Assembly: GCA_002411365.1 (NCBI GenBank)
Contig: DHSD01000020.1
Coordinates: forward strand, 1-21,254
DNA from: Ruminococcaceae bacterium UBA5295
Lineage (GTDB): Bacteria; Bacillota; Clostridia; Oscillospirales; Acutalibacteraceae
DNA: 21,254 nucleotides
Reading direction: 5' to 3'
Shown here: positions 8,250 to 16,170 of the stretch, one piece after another
How the letters are laid out: each line of letters starts with the position of its first letter
How positions within the stretch are numbered: position 1 is the first letter of the stretch
Translations under genes and position numbers: made by a program
Notes under the pieces: generated by a model
Told to the model about the DNA's origin: nothing
What the model saw: only the letters and a program-made list of their open reading frames with translations
Database searches by the model: none

Positions 8250-8534
8250 AAAAAATGCCTCCGCCTCAGAAAAGAGGCGAAGGCACTCAAGCTCCGTGGT
8301 ACCACTCTAATTGGCGGCTTTAGCCGCCCGCTCAGCCGCTGCTGCCGCGTATGCGGCAGCAGCGTGCCCGGTAACGGCGGGCTGCGCCGTGCAGGCTTAC
8401 TCCTGAAAACGTTTCGGCCGCCCGCTCGGGGGTGAGGCTTGCGGCAGGCGCCATGCTGCCTCGCACCGCCCGGCAGTTCTCTTAAATTAACGCCTGATGC
8501 TTTATGGTCCCCGTCACAGCGTTTTATGGTATTA
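8250..8534 (-). promoter_or_regulatory. T-box riboswitch leader of leuC-leuD-leuB
   Basis: The minus strand shows the T-box GAGTGGTACCACGG (8294-8307), then a 12-bp terminator hairpin (8256-8267 with 8274-8285, one G-U) and a T6 run. Stem I carries AAGAGAA, a CTGCCGGGCGGTGCGAGGCAG apical hairpin, and the codon CTC (Leu) at 8434-8436, six bases before GAGC, next to a CGGGG/CCCCG lower helix. Between stem I and the T-box lie two extra GC-rich hairpins: 12 bp (8337-8348 with 8353-8364) and 7 bp (8313-8319 with 8322-8328). Leucine starvation should relieve termination. Confidence 0.93.
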
Positions 8535-8540
8535 GAAAGC

Positions 8541-8569
8541 ATTGTATTGCAGCGCGGTGGCTTTGTCAA
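8541..8569 (-). promoter_or_regulatory. promoter of leuC-leuD-leuB
   Basis: On the minus strand TTGACA (8564-8569) and TACAAT (8541-8546) are 17 bases apart, directly upstream of the T-box leader. Confidence 0.87.
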
Positions 8570-8616
8570 GGGAAAAACAAAATAAAATTTTTCACTAAAA
8601 AATTTTGAAAAATGAA

Positions 8617-8645
8617 TTGACAAACGCGTTAAAATGTGTTTCAAT
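8617..8645 (+). promoter_or_regulatory. promoter of leuA
   Basis: TTGACA (8617-8622) is followed after 17 bases by TTCAAT (8640-8645), or after 18 by TCAATA. The -10 box is weaker than at the other three leaders. It is divergent from, and only about 50 bp away from, the leuC promoter. Confidence 0.7.
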
Positions 8646-8651
8646 AGCTTA

Positions 8652-8930
8652 AACAAAAAAATATTTCGATTTAAAAAACTATGACGGGAAAAAAGGCGTG
8701 GAAAGGTTGCTGAAGCGAGCCGGCGGGCGATGCGAGCCGGTGCGGCTTTCCGTGCGCATTACTCTTCCCCGAGTTGCGTGCCCGAACTTCATGAGTAAGG
8801 CACGCCGCAGGGCAGCGTTACCAGAGCCGTGGCCTTTTTTGAGGCCGCTGAGGGCTGCAGTGCTGCGGCTGAATATGGGTGGTACAGCGTGGATAAGACC
8901 TCGCCCCTTTACTGGGGCGGGGCTTTTTTA
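8652..8930 (+). promoter_or_regulatory. T-box riboswitch leader of leuA
   Basis: The T-box GGGTGGTACAGCGTGG (8877-8892) departs from the usual ACCGCG by one base (A for C). The terminator has a 9-bp stem (8899-8907 with 8914-8922, one G-U) and a T6 run (8924-8929). Stem I includes GCTGAAGCGAG, an AGCCGGCGGGCGATGCGAG apical region and the 3' GAGTAAGG element. The specifier in the shared register is CTC (Leu) at 8762-8764. The lower helix CGGGAA/TTCCCCG abuts the codon. Confidence 0.9.
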
Positions 8931-8976
8931 TTTATGCGAAAAATGAAGCTTTAAGCTGCAAAAAGGAGAGTCAGGC

Positions 8977-10665
8977 ATGAAAAATTCTTACGAGAAATAC
9001 ATTCCTTTCTCCGGAGTGAAAATGGAAAGCAGGGAGTGGCCGTCAAAGGCAATCACAAAAGCGCCGGCATGGTGCAGCGTTGACCTTCGCGATGGGAACC
9101 AGGCGCTTGTTGACCCGATGGACCTTGAAGAAAAGCTGCAGATGTTCCAGATGCTCGTGAAAATTGGCTTCAAAGAAATCGAGATAGGCTTTCCTTCAGC
9201 ATCAGACACCGAGTTTGAGATAACCCGCAGGCTGATTGAAGGCGGTTATATTCCGGACGACGTTGCCATACAGGTGCTTGTGCAGTCGCGCCCGCACCTA
9301 ATAAAACGGACATTTGAGGCCGTGCGCGGCGCAAAAAATGTTATTATCCACTTTTACAACTCGACGTCGCCCATGCAGCGGAAAATCGTTTTTAGGAAAG
9401 ATATGGACGGCATAGTTGATATCGCCGTCAAAGGCGCGCAACTTATTGCGGAGCTTTCCGAAAAAGAGGCCGGAAACGGCACAAACATTCAGTTTGAGTA
9501 TTCACCCGAAAGCTTTTCGCAGACGGAACCCGACTTTGCCGTGCGCATCTGCAGCGAAGTCATGCGCGCGCTCGGCGCTTCACCGGAGCACAAGGTGATT
9601 TTAAACCTGCCGAACACCGTCGAGTGCTGCATGCCAAACGGCTATGCCGACGAGGTAGAGTATTTATGCAGGCATCTGCCAAACCGTGAAAGCACCGTAA
9701 TCAGCGTCCATCCGCATAACGACAGGGGCACGGGTGTTGCTGCGGCCGAGTTCGCCATGCTTGCAGGTGCGGAGCGCGTTGAGGGCACGCTTTTTGGCAA
9801 CGGCGAGCGCACGGGCAATGTTGACCTTGTGACGGTTGCACTCAATATGTACACGCAGGGCGTAGACCCGAAGCTCGATTTCCACGATATCCCGAAAATA
9901 CGCAGCATATATGAAAAGTCGACGCACATGAAGGTGCCGCCGCGCCAGCCATATGCGGGCGACCTTGTGTTTACTGCGTTTTCAGGTTCGCACCAGGACG
10001 CCATAAGCAAGGGCATGTCTTATATGCACTCCGTGGGGAGCGATCACTGGGAAGTGCCGTATCTCCCAATAGACCCGAAAGACGTCGGGCGCGAGTATGA
10101 GCCTGTTATCCGCATAAACAGCCAGTCTGGCAAGGGCGGCGCATCATATGTGCTTGAAACAGGATACGGCTATAAGCTCCCGAAGGCAATGCAGCCGGAA
10201 TTCGGCGCGGTTGTTAAAAAAACATGTGACGAAGCCGGCCGTGAGCTTGGGCCGGACGAAATTTTCAGCCTCTTCAAGAAGACATATTTTGAGCCGTGCA
10301 AAGGGTATGGGCTCAGAAAGTACAGCTTTGAGAACCTTGGCAGGGAGGGCGGCGCGCGTGTCGCTTTCCGTGGTGAGGTGGAGTTCGGCGGCAGGCATTA
10401 CGGCATCTCGGGCACCGGGAACGGCCCCGTCGACGCATTTTTCAGCGGCCTTGCTGCGGCGGGCGTTGACGGGTACCGCTTTATTTCATACGAAGAGCAG
10501 GCTCTGTCCAAAGGTTCAGACTCGAAGGCCGTCGCCTATGTGAAGATAGGCGTACCGGATGGGAAAGAGGCTTTCGGCGTCGGCGTGGACGACGACATAA
10601 GCGCCGCGGCGGTTAAAGCTGTGATATGCGCGATGGTGCGTGCCGATACAGCCACGCGCGTATGA
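8977..10665 (+). CDS. leuA: 2-isopropylmalate synthase (type 2, long form)
   Basis: LeuA condenses acetyl-CoA with 2-ketoisovalerate to 2-isopropylmalate, the committed step of leucine synthesis. The 562 residues and N-terminus (IPFSGVKMESREWPSKAITKAPAWCSVDLRDGNQAL in part) match the type-2 LeuA family of actinobacteria and some Firmicutes rather than the roughly 510-residue E. coli type. The catalytic TIM barrel shows DLRDGNQAL (36-44), HPHNDRGTG (H246, H248) and GNGERTGNVDL (N282). The C-terminal part (about 430-562), with GTGNGPVDAFFSGL, is the LeuA dimer/allosteric domain, so leucine feedback is expected. The ATG follows AAAGGAG. It has its own Leu T-box and lies divergent from leuC-leuD-leuB. 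Confidence 0.96.
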   Translation: MKNSYEKYIPFSGVKMESREWPSKAITKAPAWCSVDLRDGNQALVDPMDLEEKLQMFQMLVKIGFKEIEIGFPSASDTEFEITRRLIEGGYIPDDVAIQVLVQSRPHLIKRTFEAVRGAKNVIIHFYNSTSPMQRKIVFRKDMDGIVDIAVKGAQLIAELSEKEAGNGTNIQFEYSPESFSQTEPDFAVRICSEVMRALGASPEHKVILNLPNTVECCMPNGYADEVEYLCRHLPNRESTVISVHPHNDRGTGVAAAEFAMLAGAERVEGTLFGNGERTGNVDLVTVALNMYTQGVDPKLDFHDIPKIRSIYEKSTHMKVPPRQPYAGDLVFTAFSGSHQDAISKGMSYMHSVGSDHWEVPYLPIDPKDVGREYEPVIRINSQSGKGGASYVLETGYGYKLPKAMQPEFGAVVKKTCDEAGRELGPDEIFSLFKKTYFEPCKGYGLRKYSFENLGREGGARVAFRGEVEFGGRHYGISGTGNGPVDAFFSGLAAAGVDGYRFISYEEQALSKGSDSKAVAYVKIGVPDGKEAFGVGVDDDISAAAVKAVICAMVRADTATRV

Positions 10666-10710
10666 TTCTCTCCGTATTTTCCGAAGGTTGCAATTTTAAT
10701 GCGGCTGCAC

Positions 10711-10739
10711 TTGTGTGTCTGCCGTTTACGTGATATTAT
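10711..10739 (+). promoter_or_regulatory. candidate promoter of brnQ
   Basis: TTGTGT (10711-10716) and TATTAT (10734-10739) are 17 bases apart in the leuA-brnQ gap. No clear terminator follows leuA, so read-through from leuA may also reach brnQ. Confidence 0.6.
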
Positions 10740-10770
10740 TAAGCAATAAAGCTTCAGCACTTTAATGTGG

Positions 10771-10808
10771 AAAGTTATGCATTAATTTACCTTAATAAAT
10801 GCAACTTT
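10771..10808 (+). promoter_or_regulatory. imperfect palindrome / hairpin in the brnQ leader
   Basis: TGCATTAATTTA (10778-10789) and TTAATAAATGCA (10792-10803) form a 10-of-12 palindrome. Flanking AAAGTT and AACTTT extend it with a two-base bulge. It lies about 20 bp upstream of the brnQ start and downstream of the candidate promoter, so it could be a repressor operator or an mRNA hairpin. It does not match the T-box pattern of the biosynthetic genes. Confidence 0.5.
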
Positions 10809-10827
10809 ACGGAAAGGCGGAAAAATA

Positions 10828-12195
10828 ATGGGGAAAGACAAACATCTGTCGCTATCTTCTTACATGTTTGTGGGCTCAATGCTCTTCGGCCTGTTTTTCG
10901 GCGCGGGCAACCTGATATTTCCTGTGCACATGGGGCAGGAGGCTGGAAGCTCCGTTGCGGCCGCAACAGTTGGGTTTCTTGTTACAGCCATAGGCCTGCC
11001 GTTTTTAGGCGTTGCGGCGATAGGCGTCTCGCAGAGCAGCGGCCTTTTTGAGCTTTCGAGCCGTGTGCACCCTGTTTTCGGCTATGCGATGACGATAGCG
11101 CTTTACCTGACGATAGGCCCTCTTTTTGCGCTGCCGAGGACGGCTACCGTTTCATACGAGATAGGCATATCGCCTTTTCTTGCCCAGGGGTCACAGGTAT
11201 CGGGCCTTGCAGTATTTTCGGCCCTGTTTTTTGCGGCGGCTTTGTTTTTCGCCTTGCGGCCCAGCAAGATACTTACATGGGTAGGCAAAATACTTAACCC
11301 GCTGTTCCTTGCATTTCTCGCAGTGCTTATAATCATAGGCCTTGTGAGGCCGATGGGGGCAGTTTCCGCCGCGCAGGTGCACAATGCGTATGCGGCGGTA
11401 CCCTTTTTTAAAGGGTTCACGGAAGGGTATAACACCATGGACGCCATCGCTTCGCTTGCGTTTGGCATAATCGTTGTGCAGGCGCTGCGCAATATGGGCG
11501 TCAACAGCCCCGGCGGCATAGCGTCTGGCACACTGAAATCCGGCCTTGTGAGCATGGCGCTGATGGGCGTTATCTACGGCTGCCTTGCTTACCTCGGCGC
11601 GTCGAGTATAGGAAAGGTAAAGTTTTCCGAAAACGGCGGCATAGCGCTTGCCCAGATAAGTCAGTATTATTTTGGGAGATGGGGAGGCCTTCTGCTCGCG
11701 GTGATAGTTATCTTAGCCTGCCTTAAAACGGCAGTGGGCCTTATTACCGCCTGCTCAGAAACATTCTGCGGCATTTTCCCGAAATCGCTCAGCTACAGGG
11801 TTTACGCTGTCATATTCACGGTTGTGCCGTGCCTCATTGCGAATGTGGGCCTCACGCAGATAATCGCGGGTGCGGTGCCGGTGCTTATGCTCCTTTATCC
11901 GCTCGCAATAGCGCTTATACTTTTAGCCCTGCTTTCACCGCTTTTCAAAAACAGCAGATATGTTTACCTGCCGACTATTCTGTTCACACTTTTCGACGCG
12001 GTGGCGGATTTCGTGAATGCTTTGCCACAGAATGTAACTTCCCAGCCCGCAGTCGCTGCATTCCTCGGGTTTTACAAAAAATTCGTCCCGCTTTTCAGCA
12101 TTGGCATGGGCTGGATAGTTCCGATGCTTGTGGGCATGGCCGTAGGCTTCATACTCTATGCCGCAAAAGGCAGGAAGGCTGCCGCAGCCAGGTAA
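10828..12195 (+). CDS. brnQ: branched-chain amino acid:cation symporter
   Basis: BrnQ/LIVCS-family membrane carrier that takes up Leu, Ile and Val with Na+ or H+. The 455 residues are almost entirely hydrophobic, consistent with about 12 transmembrane segments. The N-terminal family signature GLFFGAGNLIFPVHMG is at residues 21-36, and a conserved stretch FFKGFTEGYNTMDAIASLAFGIIVVQALRN lies in the middle third (around residues 195-225). The start ATG follows GGAAAGGCGG. It is placed directly after leuA, linking uptake with synthesis, but it lacks a T-box and has its own candidate promoter and leader hairpin. Confidence 0.95.
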   Translation: MGKDKHLSLSSYMFVGSMLFGLFFGAGNLIFPVHMGQEAGSSVAAATVGFLVTAIGLPFLGVAAIGVSQSSGLFELSSRVHPVFGYAMTIALYLTIGPLFALPRTATVSYEIGISPFLAQGSQVSGLAVFSALFFAAALFFALRPSKILTWVGKILNPLFLAFLAVLIIIGLVRPMGAVSAAQVHNAYAAVPFFKGFTEGYNTMDAIASLAFGIIVVQALRNMGVNSPGGIASGTLKSGLVSMALMGVIYGCLAYLGASSIGKVKFSENGGIALAQISQYYFGRWGGLLLAVIVILACLKTAVGLITACSETFCGIFPKSLSYRVYAVIFTVVPCLIANVGLTQIIAGAVPVLMLLYPLAIALILLALLSPLFKNSRYVYLPTILFTLFDAVADFVNALPQNVTSQPAVAAFLGFYKKFVPLFSIGMGWIVPMLVGMAVGFILYAAKGRKAAAAR

Positions 12196-12318
12196 AAATT
12201 TATATGGGGCCTTTATTTTTAAAATGAAGGCAGCCGGCCGGAAGCACCCTGTATTCAGCATATGACTTTTCACATACTTTCCGCCACTAACCAAGTACAA
12301 AAATAGAAAATTTTGCAG

Positions 12319-12359
12319 AAATACGCGCCCGCTGAAAAAAATTCAGCGGGCGCGTATTT
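12319..12359. terminator. bidirectional terminator between brnQ and the maltodextrin cluster
   Basis: A perfect 18-bp inverted repeat (12319-12336 with 12342-12359, five-base loop) has A-rich and T-rich flanks that serve both directions. It lies between the convergent ends of brnQ and the GH13 gene. Apart from this hairpin, the interval 12196-12409 holds nothing recognised. Confidence 0.92.
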
Positions 12360-12409
12360 TATAAATCTTCAGGGAAATATGCTTAACAGGATTATATGGG
12401 TGGATTGTG

Positions 12410-14380
12410 TCAGCGGCCGGTTGTGCCTATCATGATTTCACCGGCGCCGAGTAGGAGCGGGGAGGAGGTTTCAACGCGGCGCGTGCACCGCCCGTCTCCA
12501 TCGTAAACCACATTGGCGTTACGGCCATTGAAATAAACTGATTCCGGCAGCACGTCGCGCAGAGAAAACGTCAGCTCCTTTTTGCCGCGGTTTGCAATGC
12601 AGAATACCGAGGAAGCATTGCCCTGATAGCACAGGAGCGTGGCGCTGCGGTTGTCTGGAAATGTGGCCTGCGGCACAAATGCCGATTTGCTGCAGACAAG
12701 GCTGCTGAACTGCCCTCTCAGGGAAATTGCGTCTTTCAGCGCATCTTTTATAATGCTGTCGCCCCGGAGCCAGTGGAGGGAGCTGCTGTCAAAGAAAGCG
12801 AGCTTCCCATACATTTGGTCGGACTTCGGAAGCACGTAGCGTCCTTTCGCGTTGCTGTCGAGGCCGAGGTTCATGGGCTGCCTTTCCATAAGCACCTGCC
12901 CGTTGTTGATGAACGGGATTGAATTCGGCATGAAGCAGCTTAGCACTGCCATCATCTTGAGGTAGCGCTTGTCTTTGCAATTCTGCGCGGCGCGCGGCGT
13001 GTCAGGTGTTTCAAGCGAAGATATCATCGGCAGCGGCGAAGCGAGAAGCGTTTTGCCGATAAGGCTGTCGTTGAAATCCGCCTGCCGGAACTTTTTGTAA
13101 TTGAAATATGTGGGGCCACTGATAAAATCGAAGCCGCCGAGGGCAGCCTGGCTGCCTTTTTTAGGGTCGAGTTCTTCGGACCAGAGTATAAAGTTTGGGT
13201 TGGCTTTCCGTGCTGCGGCTATAATGTCGCTGCACAGCTCATGTGGCAGCGAGTGTGCCATGTCTATCCGTGCCCCGTCTATGGCGTATTTTTCTTCGTA
13301 AAAAGGTATGACGCGGATTATATAGTCCCAAAGCCCATCGTTTTTGTACTGGCCGTGGAAAACATTCAGCGATGCGCCGTCCTGCATTATGTACGGGGGC
13401 TGGCCAGGCTTTATGTAAGGCTTGGCGCGCGCGTCCTGGTCAAAATACAAGCGCAGGTAGGTGATGTCCGTCCACGGCGGCTGCCTGTCGTTAATAATAT
13501 CTGAAAAGCCCGGCGCCGTCGTGACGCCAATGCCATTGACAATTTCAGGGAAAGCGTCTTTACCGTGGCGGCGGTCGTTGCAGAGGTGTATCCATTTAAC
13601 GCGGTCGAGCTTTTCGGGCGACTGCGTGAAGAAATCGAAGTAGCCTGATGACAAAGCTGCCTCATAAAGGCGCTTCAGCGTTTTAGGAGTTAACTCGGCT
13701 TTTTTCAGCGCCAATTTGAAAGCCGGAAGGCGGAAATCACTTTCTCTTTCGGTATTTATCCAGTAAAACCAGTCCGGGTGGCCATAGATAAGGTCGCTGT
13801 CGCGCGCAGCGGTTCTGAAAACAAAGTCGAGCATCACGCGCATGCCGAGCATATGGCAGGCTTCTACAAAAGCCTTAAACTCGAGTCTTATGTCCGCCCC
13901 GTCGAGGATTGGGTCGTGCAGCCCTTCGTCGAGCCTGTAAATGTTCCTGATGGAATAAACGCTCCCGAGGCTGCCCTTTTTATATTTGCTGCTGTATTGA
14001 AAAACAGGCAGCAGGTATATTAAGTTTACGCCGAGCTGCTTTAAAGGTGGCATAAGGAGCATGCACTTGAGAAATGTGCCCGACTGTATTTTGCCGTCTT
14101 CGCCGTGGGGCCATGCCGTGCAGAAGCGCGGCATCATGCTGTAGATTACGCTCTGCGAAAGACTTGCCGTGCTTTTTTGCGGTTCACGGCCCAGAAAATA
14201 CTTTTTGATGTTCCATTTGTAAAATTCGTATGGGTCAACCCTTATTTCTCCCGGCCTCTCTTTTGAGACCGCATAGCCAGTAAAGCCTGAATAGTTCCAT
14301 TTCTCGGGTATATAATATGTTCCTTCAAAATTTCCGGAATGTTCCTTTAAAATCTCATAAATTCTTTCAATGCTGTTCAT
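12410..14380 (-). CDS. GH13 enzyme, maltosyltransferase-like
   Basis: A 656-residue alpha-amylase-superfamily (GH13) protein with no signal peptide, so it is probably cytoplasmic. The barrel motifs are region I VMLDFVFRTAARDSD (D185), region II DGARIDMAH (nucleophile D373), region III ILWSEELDP (acid/base E402 or E403) and region IV SSLETPDTPR (D460). Two canonical His are replaced (LDFVFR where NH is usual; PD instead of HD). An LDF(A/V) region I followed by a PDW(F/V) segment, and a PD in region IV, recall GlgE and Thermotoga-type maltosyltransferases rather than hydrolases. The about 100-residue insert before region II (about 260-360) also fits. It may transfer maltosyl units between maltodextrins; the exact reaction is an inference. 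The ATG follows GAAGGATA. It is the last gene of the maltodextrin operon, 50 bp after the neopullulanase gene. Confidence 0.75.
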   Translation of the reverse strand: MNSIERIYEILKEHSGNFEGTYYIPEKWNYSGFTGYAVSKERPGEIRVDPYEFYKWNIKKYFLGREPQKSTASLSQSVIYSMMPRFCTAWPHGEDGKIQSGTFLKCMLLMPPLKQLGVNLIYLLPVFQYSSKYKKGSLGSVYSIRNIYRLDEGLHDPILDGADIRLEFKAFVEACHMLGMRVMLDFVFRTAARDSDLIYGHPDWFYWINTERESDFRLPAFKLALKKAELTPKTLKRLYEAALSSGYFDFFTQSPEKLDRVKWIHLCNDRRHGKDAFPEIVNGIGVTTAPGFSDIINDRQPPWTDITYLRLYFDQDARAKPYIKPGQPPYIMQDGASLNVFHGQYKNDGLWDYIIRVIPFYEEKYAIDGARIDMAHSLPHELCSDIIAAARKANPNFILWSEELDPKKGSQAALGGFDFISGPTYFNYKKFRQADFNDSLIGKTLLASPLPMISSLETPDTPRAAQNCKDKRYLKMMAVLSCFMPNSIPFINNGQVLMERQPMNLGLDSNAKGRYVLPKSDQMYGKLAFFDSSSLHWLRGDSIIKDALKDAISLRGQFSSLVCSKSAFVPQATFPDNRSATLLCYQGNASSVFCIANRGKKELTFSLRDVLPESVYFNGRNANVVYDGDGRCTRRVETSSPLLLGAGEIMIGTTGR

Positions 14381-15492
14381 TGTAAATATCCTTCAATAAT
14401 TCTGTATCAGTTGATAATGACGGAGGCAAATCAGTCTGCGGGCTTAAGAATTTTGAAGGTGTCCGGCTGAAAAACAGTGTCGGCTCCAAGTGTAATTGTT
14501 TTGTCAATCCACAGATCGGTGTATTTGCCAAATAAGTCACTGCTATTTAGAGGCATTGCGTCGTCACTGCTGTTAAGGAATACTACAATGCGGTCGCCCT
14601 CGAGCATACGCTCGAAGACAAACAGACCGGCTGCCGATATTTGACGGTATCCGCCGTAGATAAGCGCCTTGTTGGACTTCCTTATCTTTATAAGTCTTTT
14701 GTAAAATTCCAGCAAGCCGGTGTTCTGCCGGTCAGGCTCCCAAATCATGCATTTGCGGCAGCCCGGGTCTTTGCCCCCGTCAAGGCCGACTTCATCCCCA
14801 TAGTAAAAATACGGGATGCCAATGTAAGTGAACTGGAAAACTTCCGCGAGTTTCAGCTGTTCCACCCTGCCGCCGCAGGAGGTGAGGAAGCGCTCCGTGT
14901 CATGGCTGTCAATAAGGTTGAGCATACTGCGGTTAATGTTGTCTGGGTACAGCATGAGCTTTGAGACGATTTTGTCCGCAAAGCTCATACCGTCTATGCT
15001 GCGCTCGACGAAAAAACCGAGCACAGCTTCGCGCAGGGGGTAATTCATTATTCCGTCGATTTCGTCGCCGCGTAGGAACGCGCTTGACTGGTGGTATATC
15101 TCACCTATTATGATGGCATCGCTGTTTATGCTCTTTACATACTGGCGGAACTTTTTCCAGAACACATGGCTGACTTCGTCGCACACGTCAAGACGCCAGC
15201 CGTCGATTTTAGCTTTTTTCATCCAGTAGCCTGCAGCTTTTAAAAGGTAGCTGATGACTTCCGGATTTGACGTGTTGAGCTTAGGCATGTTTCTTAGCCT
15301 GTTTGAAAATGTGATGTAATTTACGTTCTCTTTGTCTACAGGGAACCGGTCGATAAAGAACCAGTCTCTGTACCTTGATTTTTCACCGTTTTTAACAACA
15401 TCCTGAAAAGCAAAGAAGTTTTCTCCGCATGATTGAACACGGCGTCAAGTATAACCCTGATACCCAGATTATGGCACATTGAAACAAGTTTT

Positions 15493-15514
15493 GCAAGAGT
15501 TTCGCAAGAGTTTC
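15493..15514. repeat. 11-bp tandem duplication causing a frameshift
   Basis: The unit GCAAGAGTTTC occurs twice head to tail (15493-15503 and 15504-15514). Removing one copy restores DAETLAKLVSMCHNLGIRV in the neopullulanase frame, so the second copy is a probable slippage duplication. Confidence 0.85.
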
Positions 15515-15993
15515 GGCATCGCCGAAATGGGGGTCTATTTTATAGTAATCGTCAGTGTTGTACTTGTGTGGCGATGTTGACAGGAATATTGGCGTGAGGT
15601 AAAGGAACGTCACGCCAAGCTCGGAAAGGTAGGGCAGGCGGTCGATAATCCCCTGCAGGTCGCCGCCGTAAAATGTGCGGTACGCCGGCTCTGCCCCCAG
15701 GGCGACACGCCTTCAGGGTCATTTAGTTTATTGCCGTTGCAGAAGCTCTGCGGGAATATCTGGTAGCAGATGCCTTCCTGTGCCCACTTTACGGGCCTGT
15801 AGATGTCTGCCGTATGATATATGGGAACTGGAAAGCCCCACTGGGTTTCGGCATATTGTCCCAAAATCCGCGCTCATCATAATAAAAGATACTTCCGCCA
15901 TTGTTTTCCAACCTGAAAATATAAAGGAAACGGCTTGTTTCGAGCGTTAATATCGGCTTCATAGAAATCGAACATTTCAGTCCGGCATATAAG

Positions 15994-16030
15994 TGCAAGG
16001 GGTAAAGATAAAAATTCTTTACCCCTTGCA
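15994..16030. repeat. perfect 14-bp inverted repeat inside the neopullulanase 5' region
   Basis: TGCAAGGGGTAAAG (15994-16007) and CTTTACCCCTTGCA (16017-16030) flank a nine-base loop. There is no T-run on either side, and the repeat falls within the coding part of the N-terminal domain. Confidence 0.8.
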
Positions 16031-16170
16031 TACCTGTCCCTGTATAAAACTGAGCATACTGCCAAATCATTTTTTGCCGTTCTCAGGCGCAGCCGCAGTG
16101 TATTTTTTTGATAGGAAAAGAGTAAGGCGTATCCGATAAATGGTACACAGACTCTTTTTTTCATACGATG

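Larger units (their letters stand above)
14431..16164 (-). pseudogene. neopullulanase/cyclomaltodextrinase (GH13_20), multiply frameshifted
   Basis: The translated pieces rebuild a CBM34-plus-GH13_20 enzyme of about 570 residues that would hydrolyse maltodextrins or cyclodextrins in the cytoplasm. The N-terminal LRLRLRTAKNDL and FYEADI segments, the AEGICYQIFPQSFCNG-like block (AQEGICYQIFPQ), region I ILDAVFNH, region V MPKLN (hallmark of this subfamily), region II GWRLDVCDEV, region III IIGEIYH and region IV LIDSHDTERF are all present. The frame breaks near 16155-16161 (T7), 16103-16109 (T7), 15925-15945, 15845-15870, 15694-15698 (C5), 15493-15514 (11-bp tandem duplication) and 15428. From there to the stop at 14431 it is open (about 330 codons). 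The start ATG (16162-16164) is six bases after the upstream permease stop. Either a decaying gene or a local run of sequence errors. Confidence 0.85.

Noticed and set aside
8213..8656. 147-codon minus-strand frame over the leuC leader
   Set aside because: It covers the promoter, T-box stems and terminator of leuC and has no ribosome site or recognisable domain.
15392..15864. Separate small genes in the neopullulanase 5' region
   Set aside because: The short frames are consecutive fragments of one GH13_20 protein in different frames, not independent genes.
15428..16164. Programmed ribosomal frameshifting as explanation of the neopullulanase breaks
   Set aside because: About seven shifts in both directions, including an 11-bp duplication, cannot be explained by programmed frameshift signals.
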